A stretch of DNA of 64,000 nucleotides from Gyromitra esculenta. Its lineage: Eukaryota; Ascomycota; Pezizomycetes; Pezizales; Discinaceae. This document shows, one piece after another, positions 22,495-33,107 of the stretch. Within the stretch, counting starts at the first letter, position 1; every line of letters begins with the position of its first letter. The position numbers were made by a program, and so were the translations under genes. Below the pieces are notes generated by a model, which was not told where the DNA came from, did not search any database, and saw nothing but the letters and a program-made list of their open reading frames with translations. The stretch covers positions 1,302,001 through 1,366,000 of the forward strand of contig JBCAML010000008.1 of NCBI GenBank assembly GCA_038503075.1, written 5' to 3'.

Positions 22495-23704
22495 TTATTT
22501 TGCTTTCAGCTTCAACTGCGCCCTCCTATTCGCTAGTGCTGTCTGCGTCAACGCAAAGAGAGCATCTTTAAACGCAAATAGAAAGGCTGCCGTAAACACA
22601 CTCTGCACAAGTTTTGGGCCAATCCCTACGACATCTTAGCATTATCCCTCCAATTCTGATTTGAATTCATACCATTATAAAGTCCCGCCCACCCTTCCTC
22701 TTTTACGATTTTCCGCATCCCCGCCATCAAACCAACTCGTTTTCCCCTTTCTGCTACATGCATCCGCGCCTTTACGGTGATATACGGATACGTTAGGGCA
22801 GTCGCCACTAACTTCCCCAACGCACCTAATACAAATGCATCTTGCGGGGTCACGCTCCGCTTCCGTCGCCGTTCTAGCAGGTTCTTAAGTTGTTCGAATA
22901 TTGTGTACTGCAATATCGGATTAATCACCAGCACAAGCGCCGGGATAACGCCAGCGAAGAAGGCACGTAGCCCGCCCTCGTTGAACAGGTCGCGGATCGT
23001 GCCAATTGTCGTAGGCGCCTTTGGTTTAGAACGGGGTTTCCCTGTGGGGTGCTGCAGAGTTGGTAGACCCCCGGAGCTGGAGGGACGGTCGGAAGGAGAG
23101 GCTCGTTTGCGCGCTGTCATACGGGTATTGACAACCCAGATGGGGTTTGTTATGAGGACAGTGGCAGAGCCGGCAAGAGCACCCGCGGCCATAGCTTCAA
23201 GGGTTGTGAGTTTGCTGCGGGATCGGCCAGCTTTGGTAGCAGCTTTTTCAAAAGCGGTACGGGACCATTCATACCCTTTAGAGCGGTAAGATTAGATATG
23301 AGTCAGGAAGGGCATCAGAGGGATAGGTACAGTAGTAATAGACAAAGTTGGTGACACTAATTCCGAATACAGCGCTGTCGAGGCCGGCATACAAGCCAGA
23401 GATGCCTTCACGCTGAATGATGCGACGAATGGCGTCCGGAACAGACGATTGAGCACGTTTAGACTCAACTTGGGAACGGGTGGAGAGGGTGATGAGAGGA
23501 TATGTCAGAACCATGGAAAGGACTCCACCACCTAAAAGTAGATTGGTCAGTGATATTCATTTATTTACTTCACTACAAGGCTCTGGGGAGTGTACCGGCG
23601 CCCGAAACGGCATGGAGAACCTGTGACAGATATGTTAGCACGAGTAAGTGGGGTTTTGATCGGAGGGTATAGAGAGGTACATTGTCGCTAGTAGCTGTGG
23701 ACAT
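22495..23704 (-). CDS. ANT1: Peroxisomal adenine nucleotide transporter (ANT1/PMP47/SLC25A17 type)
   Basis: Five exons in 5' to 3' order: 23704-23681, 23620-23596, 23531-23331, 23275-22673, 22625-22495; 327 aa. It is a six-helix mitochondrial-carrier-family protein; this subfamily imports ATP into peroxisomes for fatty-acid activation. The three carrier signatures are recognisable but have lost the usual acidic residue, as in the PMP47 branch: YPLITLSTRSQ, NPIWVVNTRM and YPYITVKARM. A Ser/Pro-rich loop (about residues 125-160) follows the second signature, and GEGWAGLYNG-type sequence precedes the last intron. Introns are 60, 64, 55 and 47 nt; the last has a TGCTAAG branch site and gives NGIGPKLVQSVFTAAFLF. 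The last residues are basic (QLKLKAK). The first two exons are only 24 and 25 nt. The subfamily is confident; a related organellar carrier is the alternative. Confidence 0.9.
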
Positions 23705-24835
23705 GATATGTGACGTGGGGGAGCTGTAGCTCTTTTATTGAAATGTCTGAAGGTGAAGTATAGGTTCTTGAAATGAATGCTCAAGAGAAGGGGGTTGCCT
23801 AGATATTAAATGCCCAGTCTCGGTAATTATTCGGACAAGAGCAGAAGAGACGATGACATCTGAAGTCGGAGAAGGAGAACAGAAAGGAGCAGAGGAAGGA
23901 GCAGGAGCAGAGGAAGGTTGCTGTCGAAGCTTGTGATTGAAGAAAGGCACCGAGACACCCGTCCAAGCTAGTACGTAATTGGACAGCCGAGGTTGCGGGG
24001 AGAAGCCGGGGCTAATCTGATTGATCTGGCGATGGTCGCCGATTAGATTAGATCGTTTGTTAGATAGTGGTTGGGTGGATGCGATAGGATCAGCGTGATG
24101 GAGTTAACAATGTGATAGATCCAAGTTATGGAACGACAGATCTGATGTGATGGCTCTTATGATACCGCATTAACTGGCCGTATGCGACCACGCGCTAAGA
24201 CGTTGGAATAAGAAGTGGCAGGTCTCAGGATAGAGGCTTTTGAGGGCTGTAACTGTTTATGGCAACAGGTAACCTTTTTAAGATAAAAAATCCTTTGAAA
24301 AACGAAAAAAAACCACTGTGAAACAGTTTTACCTCAGCCCCAAGCTTAATCCAACGTACTAGCGTGTGGTCGTATACGGCCAGTTAATGCGGTACTCTAC
24401 AGTACTCTGCTCCCCGACAGACTGGTCTGATATGATACTTATCAAGAATAACGCATCTTATACGATACAGCAGATAACAAGTGATACAGTACATGTACTT
24501 TATGCTGCCGGATAAGTTGCCCGCGTCCCTGCCCCCCCTGCTTTGGCCGGGCGCTTGCTGCAGCTAAACCCAATTGCGCGGGTCAGTGGAGAGTTGGTCC
24601 AGGCAACTGGGATCGCTACACTCGATTTCTCACTGAAGGTAGGCATTACCTGTCCTCTCCTCCTCTTCTTCTTCAACTATCTGCTTCTTCTTCCCTCTGC
24701 TAAATGCAGATGGCCTAACTCCATTATCTCAAATTATTTACTCTCCGCGTTTTTCCTCTGCTGCTGCTTCCACTGCACCGAGTCTCACTTTTCCTTTCTC
24801 CTTCTCGTGTCTGAAGTTCACCTCTGTCACCTACC
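23705..24835. promoter_or_regulatory. Divergent promoter region with MITE between carrier and MFS genes
   Basis: 1.13 kb between two divergently transcribed genes. It contains the inverted-repeat element at 24175-24392 and one TACATGTA at 24490-24497. A CT-rich stretch at about 24650-24800 is probably the leader of the MFS gene. The rest shows no coding potential. Confidence 0.45.
24175..24392. mobile_element. MITE-like element 2, 42-bp terminal inverted repeats, TA-flanked
   Basis: The left arm starts CCGCATTAACTGGCCGTAT and ends near 24216 with AGACGTTGG. The right arm (24351-24392) starts CCAACGTACTAGC and ends with ATACGGCCAGTTAATGCGG. The arms pair over about 42 bp with only a few mismatches; the outer 19 bp are perfect. 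TA flanks both ends (24173-24174 and 24393-24394). At 218 bp it is non-coding and consistent with a Tc1/mariner-type MITE. Its ends do not match those of element 1. Confidence 0.82.
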
Positions 24836-26772
24836 ATGGCCGAGCCGCCTATTACCCGTTCCCCTGCATACGCAAAATCTATTCTTAAAGTCTTGTTCAT
24901 CTCGCTGATTTTTGATTTAGTACGAGCCATCCTCTCCCCTCCCCACCTATATGCATCAACTACTTACTTGTCTAACACTCATAGCTATCATTCACACTAA
25001 TCCTTCCTCTCTTCCCTCGCCTGCTCGACTTCTACAAAGCACAACCCAACAACGTCATACTTGAATCCATCTTCACCTACCTCAACACTTTCAAGGCATC
25101 TTTCCACCGCCCGATCTCTAATCGCTTCGATGTAGTTCTTCTCGGTGGAGCTCTTGGCTCCCTGTTCTCGCTTCTACAAGCTATTTCAAGCCCAATGCTG
25201 GGCGCGCTCAGTGACCGTTATGGGTACGTTCCTAAACTCCGCCCAAGTTCTACGACTAACCCGCAATGCCACTATATAGACGGAGAACCGCGCTCCTATA
25301 CTCTATGCTCGGCAACATCGCTTCGGTCCTCCTTTGGGTTCTCGCCACTGACTTCCCTACATTCCTCGCTTCCCGCATTGTGGGCGGCCTCTCGGAAGGT
25401 AACGTGCAGCTCGCAATCGCAATCGCGACAGACGTATCGACCCCTGAAACTCGCGGTGCCACTCTCGCGCTCGTCGGCGTCGCGTTCTCAATCGCATTCA
25501 CCTTCGGGCCTATGCTTGGCGCATATCTAGCGAGTAAGACGCTTGCGCTGAAGATTAGCTCCGAGAACCCATTCGCAACAGCAGCGCTGTTCAGTTTGGC
25601 GCTATTGGTATTCGAGACGGCATATTTATATGTGAAATTACCAGAGACACGCCCGGTTCATGAGGTCAAGGATCTATCGAAAGAGACACAGGCGGAGAAG
25701 AAAGTGCGAGTCGAGGCGGCAGCAGCGGATAAGGCAAAAACGGGGTCGACTCTGCTTAATACTACACACTTCCTCTTTTTGCTGATCTTTTCGGGAATGG
25801 AGTTCTCCCTTCCATTCATGACTTTCGATTTATTCAACTATACCTCCGTAGATTCTGGCAAGCTTCTGGGCTTCATTGGGTTGCTCGCATCAGTCCTCCA
25901 GGGATCTTTTGTGCGCAGGGCAAAACCGGCGACGGTGGTAAAAACGGGACTTGTGAGCGCCGCGACAAGCTTCTTTTTGTTGAGCCGTGTGAGTAGTCAG
26001 AAGGAGTTGTACCTAGCAGCAGCATTTTTGGCAGTGACAAGCGCTTGTGTGGTGACGGGGTTAACGGCGCTGGTAAGCTTGAAAATTGGGGAGAAGGAGA
26101 GGGGAAGGGTTTTGGGTGGTTTTAGGTCTGCTGGTATGTGCTGGATTTATTCTCTTTTTGGGATGTCTACAATGAATTTCGAGGGTGTATGGGATAGCGA
26201 GGTGGACGAGTGTGGGGTTGGGCACTGGCAGGGTTTGTTAAGCTCAACACGAGCCTCTTAGACTCTCCAGCTCCACGCTATGCTTGCAGCTATAGGAGTG
26301 GTAACAATTATCTTGTCCCAGCGGCATTTCTGGGCCTAGAGTTGGCCAGACTGACCCCTGCATAAGTCCAGACATGAGTAGACACGGGTTGGAAGAATTC
26401 CAGAAGCTAACTATCCCACTAAAATTTTAGGTCAGATCGGACGTGCTACTGGACCGTTACTTTTCTGTAGGTTCTCCCTTTTCTCACCCAATTCTTTTAC
26501 CCCGCACATCTTCTCCCGTTTATCACTCTTTCTGTTTCAGTTTTCATGTTTTTCTTTTTCTTTCCCGTTGAAATAAGCCGTAGACTCGGGTTCCCGCGCT
26601 CCTGTTTCATTAATCGGGGGGGTGGGGGGGTTTTTTTTGTGAGGCTGTATCTAATGGTAAGGGGCTGACAGGTACGCTTTACTGGTGGGCGGGTCGACAA
26701 ACTGCTTACATTATTGGTGGGACGGGGATGGTTGGTGTTACAACGTTGGTATGGACTGGGCTATCGATGTAG
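24836..26772 (+). CDS. Major facilitator superfamily transporter (MFSD10/Tet-like)
   Basis: Five exons: 24836-24919, 24985-25223, 25280-26133, 26431-26466, 26672-26772; 437 aa. It is a membrane transporter of the drug:H+ antiporter type; the substrate is not predictable. The first helix is KSILKVLFISLIFDLLSFTL, followed by ILPLFPRLLDFY. The family motif between helices 2 and 3 is GALSDRYGRRTALLYSMLG, split by the second intron. SRIVGGLSEGNVQLAIAIA and TPETRGATLALVG follow, and the last helices include GQIGRATGPLLFCTLYWWAG and GGTGMVGVTALVWTGLSM. The 297-nt and 205-nt introns near the 3' end are long for this genome, and the exon between them has only 36 nt. Reading straight through at 26134 would give a premature stop at 26261. 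The splice sites are GTATGT/TTTTAG and GTAGGT/GACAG. Confidence 0.9.
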
Positions 26773-27713
26773 GCTGATGGATGGGAAATTGAGAGGGAGA
26801 ATTGTACGAGTTTACGGGACCTACCCCGGACCTTAACTTTGTTGGTATTGGGATTTCGCATTGCATTGAGGATATGATACCTATTATAACATTTATGAGT
26901 TGGATGTTTGGTCTTCACGGTAGAGAATACATATATAATTTGGTATTGATAAATTTCTCGAACCTGAAGATCCAAGATAGGCGCCTTGACTATCGCATAT
27001 ATCAGATCTCTCCTAGGAACAAAACATGTTCATTGGCCTTGCGCCAATTACCTCGAACCTACACCTGCTCAACACTAACATTTTGGTTATTCCTAGGGAA
27101 TTCAGATCGTCCTGTCGATGGGGCTTCTCAACGATCATGGGAGGAGGACCCGTAGACCAGTCAGCCAAGAATGGCGCTCTTTAACTTTGGTTCCTCAGGG
27201 GTTCTCATCCTACAAGGATTAATTATTATAGTCCTGAGATCCTGATTAGATAGCAAGTATGAGGCTTGGCGGCTCCTGCCGCTACCTAATACTCGTTCTT
27301 CCACTTATCAGTCTGCTCTACCATCATCTATCGTCCGCTGAATTCTCACCACGCGACATAGCTGTCCTTTCAGTACGCTCATATCCCGGTTACTAACCCC
27401 CATTGCAGGACCAGTACCTCCTCACCCCTGGGCTGCTATTAGTGAACACTACAAATGAATGAGGACCACTTACTCACGAAAACGCAATATCACACTACAG
27501 CTCAGCGGTGCTGAAGACGTGTGCTTCCTCATAACATGGCTATCTTTCGGTGGATATGCTCCTTCAACCCCCTTCCGGTGCCATCCCCCTGCTCCCCAAG
27601 ATTGATAGGAGCGGACATACCCACAAGCTTTCGCCTCTCCCTCCAGTCGCCTATATCTGCACGTACCTATTAACAGTCCATGCAAACCTTGTCTAAACAA
27701 ATTACATAGACGG

Positions 27714-28305
27714 CTAACATCTGGTAGGCGAGACGTCGTAATATTCTGAGCTTATATCATACGTCCATTCAATAAAATGCAGTACGGCAACTCCTCCTTC
27801 GATGACCATGGAGAACAGCTGAAGATTAAAATCAATACGAAGGTCATTCCTAGTTAGGAAGTTACTCCGGACGTTGTTAACATATCCATCAGGAAATTCA
27901 GAGAGCCTCGGGGGTAAATTGTACAATTCCACGCTGTCCTTTAGGAACTGCTACTTGGGGCAAGCATGGGGAGCTCGAAAATTCGGGCAGAGGTTGGCCA
28001 ATCAGCCCGATAATGTGACTAGAGAGAGCAAATCAAAAAAATCTTACCAGTAAAAGACATTTTCGAGTTTTTCGTGCCTGTCCCGAGTACTGGTATAGTT
28101 CATCCGCCAGCACGATGTGCGTGGTTTGGGCGCGGTCACGTACAGCTATGATGAGATCACGGAGATCGTAGTTGTAAACAGCAATGAATATAACAATTGG
28201 GAGAAAGGCAGTACGCTAAGGGGCTAGGATGAGCCCGGAATCAAATCCTCAGGTGGCGAAGGAGGTGCACACGGGAGGTCTTTAGGGGGTGTAGCAGCCA
28301 TTTCA
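27714..28305 (-). pseudogene. Gene-like relic of unknown family
   Basis: On the minus strand, the segment about 28200-28060 reads as protein with natural-looking composition (YNYDLRDLIIAVRDRAQ and IVLADELYQYSGQARKTRK). It is followed by a GTAAGA donor-like site and, further on, a frame of 72 codons (27932-27714) containing LYNLPPRLSEFPDGYVNN. Upstream, a short ATG frame (from about 28302) reads MAATPPKDLPCAPPSPPEDL. No consistent join of these pieces gives a known family. It may be a fast-evolving gene whose exon structure I could not solve, or a decayed one. Confidence 0.25.
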
Positions 28306-28625
28306 AGTGGGCGGAAGGACGCAGGGAGACAGTAATAGACGATCCGCAATGAGAGGGGAATGATAACGGCCTGTAGAGATTGGCAGAGAGAGGACACTCA
28401 TAACCACTAGATTTTAGAAATTTGCAATATATCAAGGAGGTAATATTGATATTCCTAGGATTAACTATTTTCTAGTTAGCTTTATCCATGGAATATAAAA
28501 TAATGGAGAATAGCCCATATTAGAGGGCTCAGAATATATATATCGAGGCTTTATATGTAGTTATTACTTGTATGCTATGTACATGTAGTTGAACTTTTTT
28601 CATGGTTGTGGTATAGAGTACATGA

Positions 28626-28691
28626 GTGTCGTTCAGCGAAAATGTCCCATAACTGCCAAGATAGCTATAGTGCATTTTCGCTGAACGACAC
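28626..28691. repeat. Perfect 19-bp inverted repeat (hairpin)
   Basis: GTGTCGTTCAGCGAAAATG at 28626-28644 is exactly the reverse complement of CATTTTCGCTGAACGACAC at 28673-28691, with 28 nt between the arms. It could be a very small MITE, a recombination relic or the stem of a structured RNA. No target duplication is obvious. Confidence 0.75.
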
Positions 28692-29102
28692 CAACACATG
28701 CATGTATTATATAGGTACATGCACATACATGTATGCATGCGTAGATATATGGTTTAGGGAAACCACAACAGGCGGAACTCAACCAATAAACTAGTTTATA
28801 CCCTTCGTAAAACTCCAAAAATTTGCAGAAAAAAATCGAAATCGAAAATGACACTCATATGCATTGACTACACGTATATTTAAATTTTACATGATCATTC
28901 ATTACTATAGTTATGGCATTCATTTCAATCTACAGACTCCAGAGGCCGCAGCGGTAGAGCTCTTGCTACCTTGCATGCTACACTCACGGTAGACTTAGGT
29001 GTGACTCAGTACAAGTAGCTGTGACCCCGGAAACCGGAACTATTTTTTCATGTCACTACATGTACTTTACCCCAACCCAAGACACTAGCCGCGGTGGATG
29101 CA

Positions 29103-29222
29103 GTTTTCCGAGACTCTGAATTTAGTTAGAACAGAGTCTCTTTTTCTTCGGAAGTTGGTTCTCGGGAGTATACTCTAACCATGGGTATGGTGTTGTTAGT
29201 TGAACTAACTATCTCGGAAAAC
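29103..29222. repeat. Nested inverted repeats
   Basis: The outer arms GTTTTCCGAGA (29103-29113) and TCTCGGAAAAC (29212-29222) are perfect complements. Inside, GAGACTCTG (29110-29118) pairs with CAGAGTCTC (29132-29140), and GTTAGTT-G-AACTAAC (29195-29209) is a near-perfect palindrome. The size (120 bp) fits a MITE remnant or a foldable RNA. Confidence 0.6.
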
Positions 29223-30803
29223 CAGAAACCCTTGTTCTAGTAGAGTATCTCATCATAGCAAACAACAATAACCACTTCAAGTCTAAAGTAGTCCGGCTGT
29301 CAACCTTGAAAAGCAACTACATAAATTTCCAAGCTGGCCGCGTGTTTCACCACTTAAGCCACCCGGAACCACATCACATCATGCTGCCGGTTCGCGATCT
29401 AACACCCATGGTTCAGCCAGGAAGTCTGATTTATCAATGCCTGGAAACCCTTCCGACCGCCACAGGGGGGAAATATTAGACAACGGGGATTAAGTTCGAT
29501 TTTAATATTGTAGGGGGTCGTTGGGGGCGAAATGATTAATTCGGGAAAAGAGTTAATTTTAAGTAAAAAACGGTTCGGTTTGTATCTCCTGAAGAAAATA
29601 AAATAAAATACTTTAACGGTCGGAGAATATTTGCGGGTCAACAGGTAATCAACCTCCTTTGTGAAAGTGCAGAAAAAAAGATTCTGGAGGGGAATGAGAT
29701 TTAGGGACATACATTCCTGCGGCGACAGTAATTGGGTCTCGAGCTTGCGCAGCCGAGGGTGATCGACTGTAGTAGCCAAGAGGAGAGGTGGCATGGAAAT
29801 ATAACTTAGAAACAAGTACACTAGGCGATCTCCTATTGCGCCATGTAACTACGGTCTGTCTGCCTTTGTTTTATTAAACGGTTGGCGGAGAAGTCGAGAA
29901 CTTGATACGAAAGCCATCTCTTCTACCCCGTAATTTTGGGTGCTAAAAAATGGCGGGAGCCCGTACAGATGGGAGAGACACAGGCTTACATGCTGGCAGA
30001 GCGGACGGGGAGTGACAGCGCCAATCAGCTTGTGATGCAGTAGAATTAGTTGATCCTACGAGGTACTCTACACGAAGAAATTTGGGCAACCTGGTCCGCG
30101 ATCTGTTTCAAAAACAGTAGATGTGATTGGGTCAATTTGCGCGCAATTAAAGCTCCCGTATCTAATCTAAGCGTTCCACAAACGGGTAGGCATAAACAGT
30201 AGCGAAGGGAGCGTTGCTGCCGCTACCCAAGATGGTCGTTCTTCACCCTGCGGCTGCAAAGCCCCTTCAAACACCGCAGTGTCTGTTTTTCCCGAGCCTT
30301 GTGCCCCTGTCGTCAGTCAAGACCCGGAGATCATTGCTGACCCAGATTGGCTCGTTTTTGTTGGAGCAAGTGTGGTGCAGCATTGTATGGCGCCCAGATT
30401 GCCTCACCAACCGCCGAATGTATATATGGCGCCCTGCTCCTCCGCTTCCATCACACGTTTCTCATTACCACTACAGACGTCTCTGTCTTCGGTTCTATTT
30501 TCCGCATTTACTTTGACCAGCAATCACTCTTTTATGCTTTCAAAGTTGCCAGTCTCTCATTAAAGCCATATTCTTCTCTCCCTTTTAACAGCAGGCTTTT
30601 CAAGTTTCAACTTTTATCTATCATAAAGCAGTGCTTTAGTCCCGTCGATCCTATATCCGGCTTATAAAAAATAGATAAAAAGGAAAACCAAACTTCTGCC
30701 ATACCCTTAAAGCCTGCTTGCAGCCAATTTCCAACTCCACCTGAAGCATACTTTACGATCGATACTACCAATACTAGGCCGTGCCTATCTCCAACTGTCA
30801 ACA

Positions 30804-31819
30804 ATGCATTACTCTTACACTCTTATTGCCCTTGCGGCCTCTGCAGTTTCCACTCTGGCTGCTCCGGTCCTTGAAAAGCGTCGGTCAACGGTGTTAATTG
30901 TCACCGACATTGTCACAGTCACGTATGCTAGTAAATTCTTTCCTATATATTCGAATTTCTATCAAATTCGATTGGTACTTGTAATATCAGATTCTAATAA
31001 CTTTGTTTGCTGCAGCACAACCCAGACCATTACAGATCCCGCCCCGACGGACCCTTTTAATGATGCCTTTTTTGGTGGTCCCTCTCACTTCTTCAGTTCC
31101 CCTGGGTCTGGTCCCCCATCCGCGGCCACAGTCACTGTCCGACCTGCTCCGGCCACTTCTGCTGCTCCGGCCACTTATGATGCTCCGGCCACTTCTGCTG
31201 CTCCGGCCACTTCTGCTGCTCCGGCCACTTCTGCTGCTCCGGCCACTTCTGCTGCTCCGGCCACTTCTGCTGCTCCAGTTACTACTGCCACACCAGTGGC
31301 TTCTCCCATTAGTGGCTCCTTCCAAATGGAGATCCTAGCTGCCCATAACTCCAGGCGTGCCATGCACAGCGCCCCACCTCTCACCTATAACAGCACTATG
31401 GCAGCCTTTGCCTTGACAGTAGTCAGTTCATGCGTGTTCCAACACTCTGGCGGTCCTTATGGCGAGAACTTGGCTGCCGGATATGCTACCCCTACGGATG
31501 CCATCCAGGCGTGGTATGCTGAGGGTGTCAACTACGATTATGCCGCCGCGATGTTTTCTGAGGCCACTGGTCATTTCACTCAGGTTGTGTGGGTGGCCGC
31601 TTCGATGGTCGGATGTGCCCAGGCTACTTGTAATGGTGAAAATGGTACTCCAGGTACCTTTTTGGCTTGCGAGTATGATACTGGTTAGTAGTCCTTCTAC
31701 TCCTGTTTTGTCCTTTTTTCTTTCCTTTCTCAGTGCAAAGAATTAATATTTGTACTCTAGGCAATGTCATTGGAGAGTTCAGACAGAACGTCCTTCCACC
31801 CGTTGCCGGTGCCGCGTAA
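30804..31819 (+). CDS. Secreted CAP-domain (PR-1/SCP/TAPS) protein
   Basis: Three exons: 30804-30922, 31016-31683, 31761-31819; 281 aa. An N-terminal signal peptide (MHYSYTLIALAASAVSTLAA) is followed by a possible dibasic processing site (LEKRR). The middle is a low-complexity Ser/Thr/Ala/Pro linker, a likely O-mannosylation region, encoded partly by seven 18-bp repeats. The CAP domain (about 165-281) shows AAHNSRRAMHSAPPLTYN, GPYGENLAAGY, GHFTQVVWVAASMVGCAQA and CEYDTGNVIGEF, all canonical. Fungal relatives (Pry proteins) bind sterols and fatty acids extracellularly, and some serve in host interaction. The 93-nt first intron is stop-free and a multiple of three; its CTAATAAC branch site and TGCAG acceptor support splicing. 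The second intron is 77 nt. Confidence 0.92.
31146..31271 (+). repeat. Coding minisatellite, seven 18-bp units
   Basis: Seven tandem copies of an 18-bp unit (GCTCCGGCCACTTCTGCT) encode the hexapeptide APATSA. The second copy is changed to APATYD; the others are nearly identical. The array lies in the linker before the CAP domain, so unit-number changes would alter the length of a glycosylated stalk without touching the fold. Confidence 0.9.
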
Positions 31820-32807
31820 ACACCTTTTCCACAATAGTTACTCATCGGGTGCGCCGCGAGCCAGTCTAGTGGACACATCACTACTATATAGCTCTTCTTC
31901 TGCAAGGTCAACTTTGATAGTTTCAGAAAAGGGATGAGGAGGTGAGTGAGGAGGAAAAAAAGCGTTACTGTCGATGTGCCGGAACATTCCGCAGGGGCGT
32001 GTCTTGCTTTCAGGGTTTCTGGAAAATTCCCAAAATTTGTCTTATTAGTTTTTTTTCCACACATTTTGCAATTTGCGCAATCTTGATTAGGCTTGCTCTT
32101 TTTATTTTATTTTACTTCATTGTCTATAGTTTTTTTTCTCTATTTGTGTGTGAATAAATTAATATTGTTCTCGCATCCTAGATCTAGACTTTAGTTTTGT
32201 TTCGGTTCTGTGTTTTGTGGGGAAACTGAGACTGCGTGGAACAAAAAAAGCTTTGAGTGTTTTTGTTTTGATGTATGCTTGAATTGAGTCTATGTTTCAA
32301 CAAGCCTGGAAGAACTTGAAACATCTTGCCGTATAAGTGCTTAGAAGTTGAAACAAGTGTCGTTAAGTCATCGGAGACTCTTGGAGACACATGTGGCTTG
32401 ATAATTGGTTATGCAACCGTTTAAAGTAGGTGTGTAGTCTTTCAAGTAGGAAAGTTTCTAATTCGACAAATTTCAAATATTTGCATTCTGTAGCAATAAA
32501 TTAAACTATACACATTACGTGGCAATTAGGGAACAGAGCATGACTCCGAAACTGGTAAATTATTCACGCCGTAAGTTGGGTTTCCTACATATATCTTTCA
32601 ATATTCCTGCGCAGTATATACACCAAACTTCATCAGTACCTGCAGCTGGTTGTCCTAGCTATAGGCTTATAATTAATTGGATAGAACGAAGCTACGACTT
32701 TCTGCATCTAATAAGAGATAACGCTTTTCATACACAAGTATTTGATATAACGTTAGCTTCACTATCTTAGTGTACTAAAAATAGCATTTGTAGGCATTCT
32801 CGAGATC

Positions 32808-33107
32808 TCAAGGACTTACGGCGATTTCTTTGACCTCTTTGCGCGGACCAGGCTTGCTTCCACGAGTAATGATGGAAATTTTACTAATTGAAATCCAAGG
32901 CTGACAGCTCCATGAGCGCGCTCGGGTTGCGTCTCGCGATCCAATAATTAACAAAACCTGAAATGATGTAATAGTATACGGATGAGCTTCTTCCAAGCTC
33001 TTCGTAGGACTTACCTGACGACCTTTTTCGAGAAGTTTCATCGATATAAAGGCCAAGTTCTTGGCGAATGCTGAAATCGCGATTACATTAAAGATGGTCA
33101 AGTCCAC
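32808..33107 (-). pseudogene. Possible relic of a Rossmann-fold (NmrA-like?) gene
   Basis: The minus-strand frame reads TIFNVIAISAFAKNLAFISM, then MKLLEKGRQ, a GTAAGT donor, a short intron ending TTTCAG, and VLLIIGSRDATRARS. The pattern of a beta strand, a helix ending in LLEKG-x-Q-V and a second strand recalls the start of NmrA-like or epimerase proteins, but the Gly-rich loop is missing. A second GTAAGT follows at the end of the frame. No ATG opens it. A decayed gene fragment is the best reading; family assignment is speculative. Confidence 0.25.

Larger units (their letters stand above)
26773..30803. other. 4-kb intergenic tract with hairpins and gene-like relics
   Basis: The tract lies between the MFS and CAP genes. 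Most is AT-rich and non-coding. It contains a gene-like stretch on the minus strand (27714-28305), a perfect 19-bp hairpin (28626-28691), nested hairpins (29103-29222) and TACATGTA at 28580, 28726 and 29057. The last 300 bases are the probable promoter and leader of the CAP gene, with CT-rich sequence. Confidence 0.5.

Noticed and set aside
30214..30667. Three overlapping plus-strand frames upstream of the CAP gene
   Set aside because: Three frames open at once in CT-rich DNA points to low stop density rather than coding.
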